A DNA stretch of 64,000 bases from Gammaproteobacteria bacterium (GTDB lineage: Bacteria > Pseudomonadota > Gammaproteobacteria > Steroidobacterales > Rariloculaceae): assembly GCA_022826245.1 (NCBI GenBank), contig JAJDVG010000001.1:1-64000 (forward strand), given 5' to 3'. Below are positions 1-8,317 of this stretch, one piece after another. Position numbers and translations under genes: made by a program. Position 1 is the stretch's first letter, and every line of letters starts with the position of its first letter. Under the pieces are notes generated by a model. It was not told the DNA's origin. It was given only the letters and a program-made list of their open reading frames with translations, and made no database searches.

Positions 1-52
1 GCAACCGCTCCCGCTCCTGCAACGTCAGACGCACCACATACAGTTTCTTCAT
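1..52 (-). CDS. IS630-like transposase, N-terminal fragment (runs off the window)
   Basis: Only 17 codons lie in the window. On the minus strand they read MKKLYVVRLTLQERERL, which resembles the opening residues of IS630-family transposases, just before their helix-turn-helix. A GAGAGG ribosome-binding site sits six bases upstream of the ATG (about 59-64), so this is a real gene start. The catalytic DDE domain would lie beyond the left edge and cannot be checked. The short AT-richer leader and the broken receptor gene next to it fit an insertion-sequence end. The family call rests on a short N-terminus, so another small transposase family is possible. Confidence 0.55.
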   Translation of the reverse strand, partial: MKKLYVVRLTLQERERL

Positions 53-127
53 GGCATACCTCTCAACAAGTTGCTCCAACTCATTGAGAACATACATTAA
101 CATACTGCATTATCTGATTGACGGAGT
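1..127 (-). mobile_element. End of an insertion sequence (IS630-like); boundary estimated
   Basis: The stretch from the transposase start to about 127 is visibly AT-richer than what follows. At about 128-131 the sequence becomes GC-rich receptor coding sequence. IS630/Tc1-type elements insert at TA, and a TA is present at 127-128, so the junction is placed there. Terminal inverted repeats cannot be verified because the other end is outside the window. Confidence 0.4.
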
Positions 128-586
128 AATCTGGCCGGCGACAACTTCCAGTTCGGTACGAACATCGGCATGCTCGATACGGAGTTCGTCGATCTCGGCG
201 ACGCCGCGCTCGGCACGGTTCCGGCCTACTCCGAAGGCGACAAGTTCGCCGGCGCGCCGGACATGACCGCCAATCTATGGGGTCAGTTCGACTGGTCGGT
301 CGGTGACGGCGCATCGATGACCTTCAGGGTCGACTACACCTGGACCGACGACTACACCACGTTCGCCGGCGGGCCGCTGCAGCGCACTCAGGAGTCCTTC
401 GGGCTCGTGAACGCGCGGCTGATCTACGACGCGGGAACGAACTGGCAGGTCGTCCTGGCAGGCACGAACCTGACCGAGGAGTACTACAGCCCGGCGTTCT
501 TCTACACCGTGTCGCAGCAGTTGTGGGACGGCTCGGTGGGTCGGCCCCGCGAGGTTTATCTCGGCCTGAACTTCAACTTCGAGTGA
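122..586 (+). pseudogene. TonB-dependent receptor, C-terminal remnant truncated by the IS
   Basis: The frame is open from 122, just after a stop at 119-121, and reads as the last strands of a TonB-dependent receptor beta-barrel. Alternating aromatic and polar segments (FRVDYTWTDDY, LVNARLIYDAG, VVLAGTNLTEEYY) lead to the typical closing strand, which ends NFNFE. Full receptors of this class are 700-1000 residues. The signal peptide, plug and most of the barrel are missing, so the product cannot work. An internal ATG at 170 would give 138 residues but has no convincing ribosome-binding site. The fragment precedes the tandem PQQ dehydrogenases, so the lost receptor may once have belonged to that locus. 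Confidence 0.8.
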
Positions 587-676
587 TCGACAACGCTGCC
601 GGCGCCGCCCGGCGTCGGCAGCGCTCGAGACCCGGATAGCTTGCGGGAACGGGCATCGAACTCGGGTAATTCGTGA

Positions 677-712
677 AGCCGGACCTTGCCTGGCAGGGTC
701 CGGCTCTCTTTT
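677..712 (+). terminator. Intrinsic terminator after the receptor remnant
   Basis: AGCCGGACC at 677-685 pairs perfectly with GGTCCGGCT at 697-705 across an 11-base loop. CTCTTTT follows at once. This is a textbook Rho-independent terminator on the plus strand, between the receptor remnant and the first PQQ dehydrogenase. A weaker GC hairpin lies just upstream at about 593-622. Confidence 0.75.
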
Positions 713-833
713 GCGCGCCGTGTCCGGCGGGCGTCTCATCGGTCTCGCCGCGAAGCGCAGTTCCGCCACCGGCTGCCGGAGCGCGGTACAATCGCGCTCG
801 TCAGGCCAAAACTCACAAGAACGGATTGATCCC

Positions 834-2885
834 ATGAAAAGATTCGCTGCCCATGCGGCGCGGACATGTCTCTGCGCCACGCTCGGGACGCTGCCCATCG
901 CTACCGGCCAGGCCCAGCAAACGGCGCCCGCCTTTTCCGGCACCGCACTCGTGCAACCCCCGACCGACCACTGGGCGACCAACGGCGGCAACTGGTACAA
1001 CCAGCGCTACTCGCCGTTGACCCAGATCGATCGCGACAACGTCGGCAATCTCAAGGGCGTCTGGCGTGCCCGGCTCAACGGCTCGGGCGTCGGCGCAGAG
1101 TATTCGGGCGAAGCGCAACCGATCTTCTACGACGGCGTGCTCTACGTCGTCACGGGCGCCGACGACGTGTTCGCGATCGACGTCGACAGCGGCGAGATCC
1201 TGTGGAGCTACGAAGCGAACCTCGAGGAAACTATCGATACGATCTGCTGCGGCTGGACGAGCCGAGGCGTCGGGCTCGGCGACGGCAAGGTCTATGTCGG
1301 CCAGCTCGACGGCCAGCTCAAGGCGCTCGACCAGCAAACGGGTGAAGTCGTCTGGGCCACGCAGGCCGAACGCTGGCAGGAAGGCTTTACGATCACGAGC
1401 GCGCCGCTGTACTACGACGGCCTCGTCATCACGGGCTTCGCCGGCGCCGAGTATGGCGTTCGCGGCCGAGTCAAGGCCTACGATGCCGAAAACGGCGAGC
1501 ACGTCTGGACGTTCTACACGATTCCGGGACCCGGCCATGTCGGCCACGACACCTGGCCCCAGGACAACGAACTGTGGATGCACGGCGGGGCCACCGTGTG
1601 GCAGACGCCGGCCGTCGATCCCGAACTCGGGCTGCTCTACTTCTCGACCGGCAATCCGGGGCCTGATTTCAACGGCTCCCTGCGCGCGGGCGACAATCTC
1701 TTCTCCGCCTCGATCGTCGCCGTGGACGTTCAGACCGGCGAGTACCGCTGGCACTTCCAGCAGGTGCGCCACGACATCTGGGACTATGACGCGCCGAGCC
1801 CCGTGGTCCTCTTCGACATCGAAATCGACGGCGTCGAGCGCAAGGGCCTGGCGGAGCCGAGCAAGACGGGCTGGGTCTACATCCTCGACCGGACCAACGG
1901 CGAGCCGCTCATCGGCATCGAAGACCGGCCCGTACCGCAGGATCCGCGCCAGGCGACAGCGGCCACGCAGCCCTTCCCCGTAGGCGACTCCTTCGTGCCG
2001 CAGTCCATCGACATCGCACCTGAAGGCTACCGCCTCGTAAACGGCGGACGCATCTACACTCCGTACTGGACGGACGAGTACGTCATCGCGAAACCGGCCA
2101 TCAGCGGCGGCGCGAACTGGCCGCCGAGTTCCTACGACCCGGCGACCGGCTATCTCTACGTCTGCGCCGAGGATCGCATCGGCGTTTTCATCGCCGAAGA
2201 ACTCCCGGACGGGCGGCCGCCCGAGGGCGAGCTCTACACGGGCGGGACCTTCGGAGCGCCGCCGCTACCTAGCCTCGGCACGCTGACGGCCATGGACATG
2301 CACAGCAACAAGATCGCCTGGCAGCAGCAGTGGGCCGAGCCCTGCTACAGCGGCTCTGCGGCGACAGCCGGCGGGCTCCTGTTCGTCGGGCGGAGCGACG
2401 GAAGGCTCACGGCGCTCGACTCGAGCAACGGCGACATGCTCTGGGAGTTCCAGACGGGCGCCGGCATGAACGCACCGGTGTCGGTCTTCGAGCACAACGG
2501 GACGCAATACGTCGCCGCCTACTCCGCCGGCAACCTGTTTGCGGGCTCGGTCAAGGGCGACAGCGTGTGGCTCTTCGCGCTCGAGGGCGAACTTGAGGCG
2601 GTCGACCCCGGAGGTACGCTCATGAGCTTCCCGGAGGATCTCGAGGGCGAGGCCGATCTCGTCAACGGCGCGTCCGTATACGCGCTGGCCTGCGTCGCCT
2701 GCCACGGCGAGGTGGGTGAAGGCGGCCATGGCGGCGGCATCGACATCCGCGACTCGGACGTTCTCGGCCCCGTCATCCAGGTCGTCTATGAAGGGCGCAA
2801 CGAAATGCCAGGCTTTTCCGTTACGCTGACTCCGGAGGACATCCGGGACGTGAGCCAGCACGTCGTGGAGGTGCTCGCGCAATGA
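834..2885 (+). CDS. PQQ-dependent dehydrogenase with C-terminal cytochrome c domain (quinohaemoprotein)
   Basis: A 683-residue periplasmic quinohaemoprotein that would oxidise an alcohol, sugar or related substrate and pass electrons through PQQ to its own haem. The start at ATG 834 gives a signal peptide (residues 1 to about 23, ending TGQA); the frame is open further upstream but without a leader. The propeller shows W-motif repeats (ALDQQTGEVVW, AYDAENGEHVW), the vicinal cysteine pair C138-C139 that packs on PQQ, a metal-ligand Glu in AGAEYGVRG, the Asn of STGNPGP and the catalytic Asp317 in WDYD. Asp319, two residues later, is the position that is Asp in lanthanide XoxF-type enzymes and Ala in MxaF. 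The haem motif CVACH is at 620-624. The gene next door at 2992 is a close paralogue without the haem domain. The substrate cannot be told. Confidence 0.92.
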   Translation: MKRFAAHAARTCLCATLGTLPIATGQAQQTAPAFSGTALVQPPTDHWATNGGNWYNQRYSPLTQIDRDNVGNLKGVWRARLNGSGVGAEYSGEAQPIFYDGVLYVVTGADDVFAIDVDSGEILWSYEANLEETIDTICCGWTSRGVGLGDGKVYVGQLDGQLKALDQQTGEVVWATQAERWQEGFTITSAPLYYDGLVITGFAGAEYGVRGRVKAYDAENGEHVWTFYTIPGPGHVGHDTWPQDNELWMHGGATVWQTPAVDPELGLLYFSTGNPGPDFNGSLRAGDNLFSASIVAVDVQTGEYRWHFQQVRHDIWDYDAPSPVVLFDIEIDGVERKGLAEPSKTGWVYILDRTNGEPLIGIEDRPVPQDPRQATAATQPFPVGDSFVPQSIDIAPEGYRLVNGGRIYTPYWTDEYVIAKPAISGGANWPPSSYDPATGYLYVCAEDRIGVFIAEELPDGRPPEGELYTGGTFGAPPLPSLGTLTAMDMHSNKIAWQQQWAEPCYSGSAATAGGLLFVGRSDGRLTALDSSNGDMLWEFQTGAGMNAPVSVFEHNGTQYVAAYSAGNLFAGSVKGDSVWLFALEGELEAVDPGGTLMSFPEDLEGEADLVNGASVYALACVACHGEVGEGGHGGGIDIRDSDVLGPVIQVVYEGRNEMPGFSVTLTPEDIRDVSQHVVEVLAQ

Positions 2886-2991
2886 AACGCGCGCCGCGCG
2901 CGCAACCGGGGACCGTGCATGCCGCCAGCGCGTTGCGGTACCCGGCGGTGCGCAAGGACCGGCGAGGCATACGCCCGACAAGACAGGAGTC

Positions 2992-4875
2992 GTGAGCACA
3001 TTGGGCACATTCGGGCGACGAGCAACGCAGCGACGACGCCCGATACGTCGCCTCCGGCAAGGCCGTCACTCCGCCGTTGCAGCAGCGCGGCTCTCAACTC
3101 AAGCCGCCGGAGCACGCAGCATCGTCGCGACACTCGCGCTTTTGGCGGGTACCGCGACACTCGCGGCCTGCGGCCCGGCGCTGCAGCCCCACCCGCTCAC
3201 GGCCGCGCCGACCGACGGCTGGCCGACCAACGGCGGCGACCTCTACAACCGCCGCTACTCCCCGCTCAGCGAGATCGACCGCGGCAATGTCGGGAACCTG
3301 AAAGGCGTCTGGCGCGCCCGGCTCGACGGTTCCGGCATCGGCCCGCAGTATTCGGGCGAAGCGCAGCCGATCGTCGCCGACGGCGTCATCTACGTCGTCA
3401 CGGGCGCGAACGACGTGTTCGCGCTCGATGTCGCGACGGGCGAGCGCCTGTGGGACTACCGCGCCAACCTCGACCCCGAAATCGACGCCGTCTGTTGCGG
3501 CTGGACGAGCCGCGGCGTCGGGCTCGGCGACGGCCGGATCTACGCAGGCCAGCTCGACGGCAAGCTCCTCGCCCTCGACCGGGCCACGGGCGAGATCGTC
3601 TGGTCGGTGCAGGCCGAACGCTGGCAGGAAGGCTATACGATCACGAGCGCCCCGCTCTTCTACGACGGGCTCGTCATCACCGGTTTCGCCGGCGGCGAGC
3701 GCGGCATCCGCGGCCGGGTCAAGGCCTACGATGCCGCCGACGGCGCCCTCGTGTGGACCTTCCACACGATCCCGGGCCCGGGCGAGATCGGCCACGAGAC
3801 CTGGCCCCAGGACAACGAGATCTGGATGGACGGCGGCGCGCCGGTCTGGCAGACGCCCGCGATCGATCCCGAACTCGGCCTGCTCTACTTCTCGACGGGC
3901 AACGCGGCGCCGGACTACAACGGCTCGATACGCGCGGGCGACAACCTGTTCGCGGCGTCGATCGTCGCCGTGGACGTTCAGACTGGCGAGTACCGCTGGC
4001 ACTTCCAGCAGGTGCGCCATGACATCTGGGACTACGACTCGCCGAACCCCGTGGTGCTCTTCGACATCGAAATCGACGGCGTCGAGCGCAAAGGCCTCGC
4101 CCAGGCCGGCAAGACCGGCTGGGTCTACATCCTTGATCGGACTAACGGCGAACCATTGATCGGCATCGAGGACCGGCCCGTACCGCAGGACCCGCGCCAG
4201 GCCACCGCGGCCACGCAACCTTTCCCCATAGGCGACGCCTTCGTTCCGCAGGAGATCGCGATCGCGCCCGAAGGCTACCGGGCCGTCAACCGGGGCCGCA
4301 TCTTCACGCCGTTCTGGACCGACGAGCCCGTGCTCGTCAAGCCCGGCGTCGGCGGCGGCGCGAACTGGCCGCCGAGTTCCTATGATCCGACAACCGGGCT
4401 CTTCTACGTCTGCGCCAGGGACGCAAGCTGGGGCTATATCGCCGAGGAAGTCAGCGACGAGCGTCCGCCCGAGGGCGAAAGCTACATCGCCGGCGGTTTC
4501 GGCGGCTCCGCACTGCATTCGCTCGGCGTTTTCGCGGCGCTCGACATGAGCACGAACACGCTCGTCTGGCAGCAGCACTGGCGGGACATCTGCTACAGCG
4601 GCTCGCTGACGACGGCGGGCGGGCTGGTCTTCGTCGGCCGCAGCGACGGCCGCCTCACGGCGCTCGACTCGAGCGACGGCACGATGCTCTGGGAATTTCA
4701 GACCGGCGCCGGCATGAATTCCGTGCCGAGCACCTTCGAGCACGACGGCCGCCAATACGTCGTCGCCTACTCGGCCGGCAACATGTTCGCAGGCTCCGCC
4801 AAGGGCGACAGCGTCTGGCTCTTCGCGCTCGACGGCACGCTCGACGAAGTCGAGCCGGGCACGGTCGAACCGTAG
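2992..4875 (+). CDS. PQQ-dependent dehydrogenase, lipoprotein paralogue without haem domain
   Basis: A 627-residue paralogue of the upstream gene, very similar through the whole propeller: vicinal C168-C169, AGGERGIRG, STGNAAP, catalytic Asp347 and extra Asp349 in WDYD. It ends about 80 residues earlier and has no CxxCH, so it needs an external electron acceptor. The N-terminus carries a lipobox LAAC with Cys60 after a hydrophobic stretch, so it is probably a lipoprotein anchored in the periplasm. The start is uncertain. GTG 2992 follows AGGAG too closely (2 bases) and leaves a long Arg-rich leader; a start nearer 3090 would give a more normal signal peptide. The 106-base gap suggests co-transcription with the first dehydrogenase. 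Nucleotide identity to the paralogue is highest around the catalytic Asp, which suggests recent conversion. Confidence 0.88.
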   Translation: MSTLGTFGRRATQRRRPIRRLRQGRHSAVAAARLSTQAAGARSIVATLALLAGTATLAACGPALQPHPLTAAPTDGWPTNGGDLYNRRYSPLSEIDRGNVGNLKGVWRARLDGSGIGPQYSGEAQPIVADGVIYVVTGANDVFALDVATGERLWDYRANLDPEIDAVCCGWTSRGVGLGDGRIYAGQLDGKLLALDRATGEIVWSVQAERWQEGYTITSAPLFYDGLVITGFAGGERGIRGRVKAYDAADGALVWTFHTIPGPGEIGHETWPQDNEIWMDGGAPVWQTPAIDPELGLLYFSTGNAAPDYNGSIRAGDNLFAASIVAVDVQTGEYRWHFQQVRHDIWDYDSPNPVVLFDIEIDGVERKGLAQAGKTGWVYILDRTNGEPLIGIEDRPVPQDPRQATAATQPFPIGDAFVPQEIAIAPEGYRAVNRGRIFTPFWTDEPVLVKPGVGGGANWPPSSYDPTTGLFYVCARDASWGYIAEEVSDERPPEGESYIAGGFGGSALHSLGVFAALDMSTNTLVWQQHWRDICYSGSLTTAGGLVFVGRSDGRLTALDSSDGTMLWEFQTGAGMNSVPSTFEHDGRQYVVAYSAGNMFAGSAKGDSVWLFALDGTLDEVEPGTVEP

Positions 4876-4941
4876 CTACCGCTCGGGGACTGACGCGTTT
4901 CGCTCGCGCAATGCGCAGGAGCCGGCCGCCGAAGTCAAACG

Positions 4942-7900
4942 CTACATGTCGATGCGGATGCCGAGCCGTATCCGGTAGACCGAGCGCGACGCATACGGAA
5001 ACGCCGAGTCGATGTCGCGGAAACTGTTGAAGCGGTAGACGCAGTCGCTCTGCCGCCGGCAGGTCGTGCGGGGGGCGTCGCCGGTCAACGCCGGCGCGCC
5101 GTCCACGCCCAATGCGGCCACATCAGCGGCATCGATGAGGTCCGCGCGGACGATGGCCGCCTGCCCGAAACTCGGCCCCGCGTCGAACGTGCCCCAGTCG
5201 TCGTTCAGCAGGTTGAGCACGTTCTCGATGTCGAGCACCAGGCTCGCGCGGTTCTCGCCCACCCACCGGTCGAGCGCGCCCAGGCTCGGCAGTTCGAGCC
5301 GCAGGCGGAGGTCCCAGATCTGGTTGATGCCCGCGTTTGCGGAATACGGCGCGTGAATGCCCGCATCGACCCCGTTGTCGCCGACGTAAGCGAAGAAGGC
5401 GTCCTGGTCGAACGAGGACGCGTACACCACCGCGGGGTCGTTCCGGCCCATCGGTACGTAGAGGGGGTTGTTGTCGTAGGGGCTCTCGCCCGCCCCCGCC
5501 CGGCCGAAGAGCGCATTGCCTCGGTCGATGTCGAAGCTGTAGGTGAACCGATCCGCGGACCAGGCGCGCGCGAAGAGGTCGGCGCGAGCCCGGAAGCCGC
5601 GGCCGAAGCTGCGTTCATAGCCGAGGTTCAGCTTCAGGGAATGCGTGACCTGGTGCGGCGACGTGCGCGGCGACGGGCGGTTGCGGTCGGAATCCTGGAT
5701 GCCGCGCCAGTTGGAGATGCCGCGTGAGGACAGGCCTTCGGTGACGACCTCCACGTCCTGGCGCGCATAGCTCACCTGGAAATCGAGCCCCGAGTCGTAG
5801 CGCTTGCCCAGGGCCGCGGTGAGGACCCTGCCGCGGCCCTCGCCATGGTTGCCGAGCGCCACGAGGTTGAGGATTCCGAGGTCGTCGAGATCGGCGTAGA
5901 TCGTGCGGCCGTCCGGGGCGACGCCGGTGGGCTGCGCCGCGGCCAGCCGGGTCTGGGCGAAGTTGCTCCAGAGGAAGCCGTCGCGCGTCCACGTCATCAG
6001 GGCCTGCGCCGTGAACGTGTAGCCCGTGCCGAGGTCGAGGCTGCCCAGAACCAGGTCGACATCCCGCTCGACGCGCAGCGACGCCTTCCAGTCGGACGGC
6101 ACCTCGAAACCCGGAGCGATCGCATCGATGGCGACCGGGCTGCCGGCCGCGACCGCGGCGCGCAGTTCCGCCGGCACCGTCGTCGGCGATACGCCGCTCG
6201 CGGTCACGCGCGAGAACACCGTCGGTACCTGGAACGCGTTCGACGTCCAGACTTTCGGATCGCCACCCGAGAACCGGCCGATTCCGCCGCTCAGCACGGT
6301 GCGCTCAAGACCGCTCCAGCGGAAACTGAAGCGCGGCATGAGCAGATCGAGGCCGTCGAGCCCCGCGTCGGTCCGGATCCCGTACGTGTCGGCGATCGGC
6401 CGGCTGAACGCGGGCGGGTCGTCCTGCGCGTAGCGCTCGTAGCGCAGCCCCGCCGTGAGCTCGAGATTCGGCCGCAGTTGCCACGTGTCCTGCACGAAGA
6501 ACGTCTCTCTGCTGTAACCCCACGCGGCGGCGCCGTCGCGGACATCGTTCGACGGCACGTTGACGTAGTCGACGCGGGCGGTGCGGTCGACGATGGCGGC
6601 AAAGTCGGGGAACACGAACCGGCCGTTGGAACTCGGCACGAACAGGTTGTACAGGTCGAAGGACTCGTACTCGCCGCCGACGCGCAGGATGTGGTCGCCG
6701 GCGAAGTAGTCGAGCGCGCCGTGGATCTGAAGCCGTTCGTCACTGTAGGCGTTGGCGTGCCGGAAGCGGTCGCAGCCGGCGATGACGTCGACGCTGCCGG
6801 TCAGGAGTCCCTCAAGGGGCGTGCCGACCGCCTCGGTGGCGTTGAGGTTGTCGAATTCCAGGGCGCCGACGCCCTGCGCCCGGCAGTTCTGACCGCGCGT
6901 GAATTCCTTGCGGTTCACGCGCAGCGTCGTGGAGACGCGGTCGGTCCAGTCGGAAAAGAGTTGGCCGGTATAGGCGGTGAGGTCCACGGGCACATCGATC
7001 CACGCCGAAGCGAGCCGGTCGGCGCCGACGGACGTGCCGATCTCCTGCGTGCTTTGGCGGGTCAATGACACGCGGTGCGCGTCGCCCACGTTCCAATCGA
7101 GCTTCAGCAGCGCGCGCTCGGATCCTTCGGGCGTTGAAGCGGATGCCGGACGGCCGCCCGGATCGTATCCGTAAACGTCGGTAACCACGCCGCGCAGGGC
7201 CTCGAAGAATCCTGGCCGGATGCCGTTGTTCGCGTCGAAGCCGCCGAAGTCCACCGGTTCCACGGCCTCGAACTCGTCGTAGGAGAAGAACACGAACAGC
7301 CGGTCGGTGACCAACGGACCGCCGACCGAGAAGCCGTACTCCTTCTCCTCGAACGCGGCGGGCGAGAACTGCCGGTCGCCGTCGTAGGTATCGCCGACCT
7401 GGTCGTCACCGTGGAAGTAGTAGAACGCGCTGCCGTCCCACTCGTTCGTGCCCGACTTTGTGGTGATGTTGACGAGACCGCCGGTGAAACCCGAGGCGGC
7501 GACGGAGTAGTCGGAAGCCACCAGCGAGGCGGACTCCACCGCGTCCAGACTGATGGGGGAACGGCTCGTCGCGTAGGTGCTGGTGCCCAGGCCGAAATCG
7601 TCCTGCTGCAGCGAGCCGTCGATGGCGAGCCCGTTGAAGCGCGGGTTGACGCCGCCGACAGACAGATTGCCCACGCCCGCGGATTGCGCGAGAGGGTCGC
7701 GCAGCAGCGTCCGGATGACATCGCGGGTCACGCCGGGCTGGTTGGCGATGTCGTCGGCGGAGTACGCGGAACCGACGCCGTTGTTGAGGTCGCGCTGCGA
7801 GATCGCGGCGCTTGCGGTGACGAGGACCTCCTCGACTTCGAGCGCGATCAGCGTCAAGGCGAGCGGCGGCTGCGTTCCGGCCTTGAGCATGATGGAATCG

Positions 7901-8211
7901 AGCCTGAGTTCCCGGTAGCCATCCGCGGTGACGCGAATCTCGTAGGGACCGCCGACGCGCAGGCCGGGCTGGTAGAACGCGCCGTTGTCCGCGGCGACGG
8001 CCGCGGCGGTCGTGCCTGACGGCTCGTGGACGATCCGCACGCGGGCGGCGGCGATGGGCTCGCCGGCTACGGTACGGACGAAACCGTTGACGGTGGCCGA
8101 GGTGGTTGCGGCAATCGCCGCAGGCCCGGCCAGGATCACGAAAGCCAACAGCAGACCGCGCAGGGCGTCGGTGGCGCGTACGTTCACGGTGAGTCTCAGG
8201 AGTGGATGCAT
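4942..8211 (-). CDS. Oar-like TonB-dependent receptor with N-terminal carboxypeptidase-regulatory-like domain
   Basis: A 1089-residue outer-membrane receptor. ATG 8211 begins the signal peptide (hydrophobic core LLLAFVILAGPAAIAA); a TTG at 8229 is an alternative. Residues about 40-120 form a carboxypeptidase-regulatory-like beta domain (VNGFVRTVAGEPIAAARVRI). The segment VEEVLVTASA, usual before the plug, follows. The plug contains LSVGGVNPRFNGLAIDG and GFTGGLVNITTKSGTNEWDG, as in Oar-type receptors, and the rest is barrel. The last residue is Met (RLGIRIDM) rather than the usual Phe. It is the third gene of a minus-strand unit after the GMC dehydrogenase subunits and may import their substrate or a product; PQQ import is another possibility. 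Ligand unknown. Confidence 0.9.
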   Translation of the reverse strand: MHPLLRLTVNVRATDALRGLLLAFVILAGPAAIAATTSATVNGFVRTVAGEPIAAARVRIVHEPSGTTAAAVAADNGAFYQPGLRVGGPYEIRVTADGYRELRLDSIMLKAGTQPPLALTLIALEVEEVLVTASAAISQRDLNNGVGSAYSADDIANQPGVTRDVIRTLLRDPLAQSAGVGNLSVGGVNPRFNGLAIDGSLQQDDFGLGTSTYATSRSPISLDAVESASLVASDYSVAASGFTGGLVNITTKSGTNEWDGSAFYYFHGDDQVGDTYDGDRQFSPAAFEEKEYGFSVGGPLVTDRLFVFFSYDEFEAVEPVDFGGFDANNGIRPGFFEALRGVVTDVYGYDPGGRPASASTPEGSERALLKLDWNVGDAHRVSLTRQSTQEIGTSVGADRLASAWIDVPVDLTAYTGQLFSDWTDRVSTTLRVNRKEFTRGQNCRAQGVGALEFDNLNATEAVGTPLEGLLTGSVDVIAGCDRFRHANAYSDERLQIHGALDYFAGDHILRVGGEYESFDLYNLFVPSSNGRFVFPDFAAIVDRTARVDYVNVPSNDVRDGAAAWGYSRETFFVQDTWQLRPNLELTAGLRYERYAQDDPPAFSRPIADTYGIRTDAGLDGLDLLMPRFSFRWSGLERTVLSGGIGRFSGGDPKVWTSNAFQVPTVFSRVTASGVSPTTVPAELRAAVAAGSPVAIDAIAPGFEVPSDWKASLRVERDVDLVLGSLDLGTGYTFTAQALMTWTRDGFLWSNFAQTRLAAAQPTGVAPDGRTIYADLDDLGILNLVALGNHGEGRGRVLTAALGKRYDSGLDFQVSYARQDVEVVTEGLSSRGISNWRGIQDSDRNRPSPRTSPHQVTHSLKLNLGYERSFGRGFRARADLFARAWSADRFTYSFDIDRGNALFGRAGAGESPYDNNPLYVPMGRNDPAVVYASSFDQDAFFAYVGDNGVDAGIHAPYSANAGINQIWDLRLRLELPSLGALDRWVGENRASLVLDIENVLNLLNDDWGTFDAGPSFGQAAIVRADLIDAADVAALGVDGAPALTGDAPRTTCRRQSDCVYRFNSFRDIDSAFPYASRSVYRIRLGIRIDM

Positions 8212-8225
8212 TCTTGACAGAGCCC

Positions 8226-8303
8226 TCAACAGCCGGCACTGACGGTTTGGCGAATCTCCGCCGCGGCGCGTACGTTCACGGTGAGTCTCACGGATGCGTG
8301 CAT
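8226..8303 (-). pseudogene. Chimeric relic: TBDR N-terminus fused to a GMC dehydrogenase C-terminus
   Basis: A 25-codon open frame begins MHASVRLTVNVRA, nearly the start of the adjacent receptor (MHPLLRLTVNVRA). It then continues in frame into AAEIRQTVSAGC and a stop, which resembles the end of the adjacent GMC oxidoreductase (RAAAEIQRTIRDVS). The join falls in a shared CGCGCC. The simplest reading is that a second GMC-receptor pair once stood here and was lost by deletion between a receptor 5' end and a GMC 3' end. It is not expected to be functional, though it retains an ATG and stop. Confidence 0.75.
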
Positions 8304-8317
8304 CTTTGGCAGGGCCC

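Noticed and set aside
711-833. Earlier start for the first PQQ dehydrogenase
   Set aside because: The added 41 residues overlap the terminator tail, lack a ribosome-binding site and would bury the signal peptide.
834-2885. Calling the first PQQ enzyme a methanol dehydrogenase
   Set aside because: It has a C-terminal haem and no mxa or xox partner genes nearby; the substrate cannot be told from the sequence.
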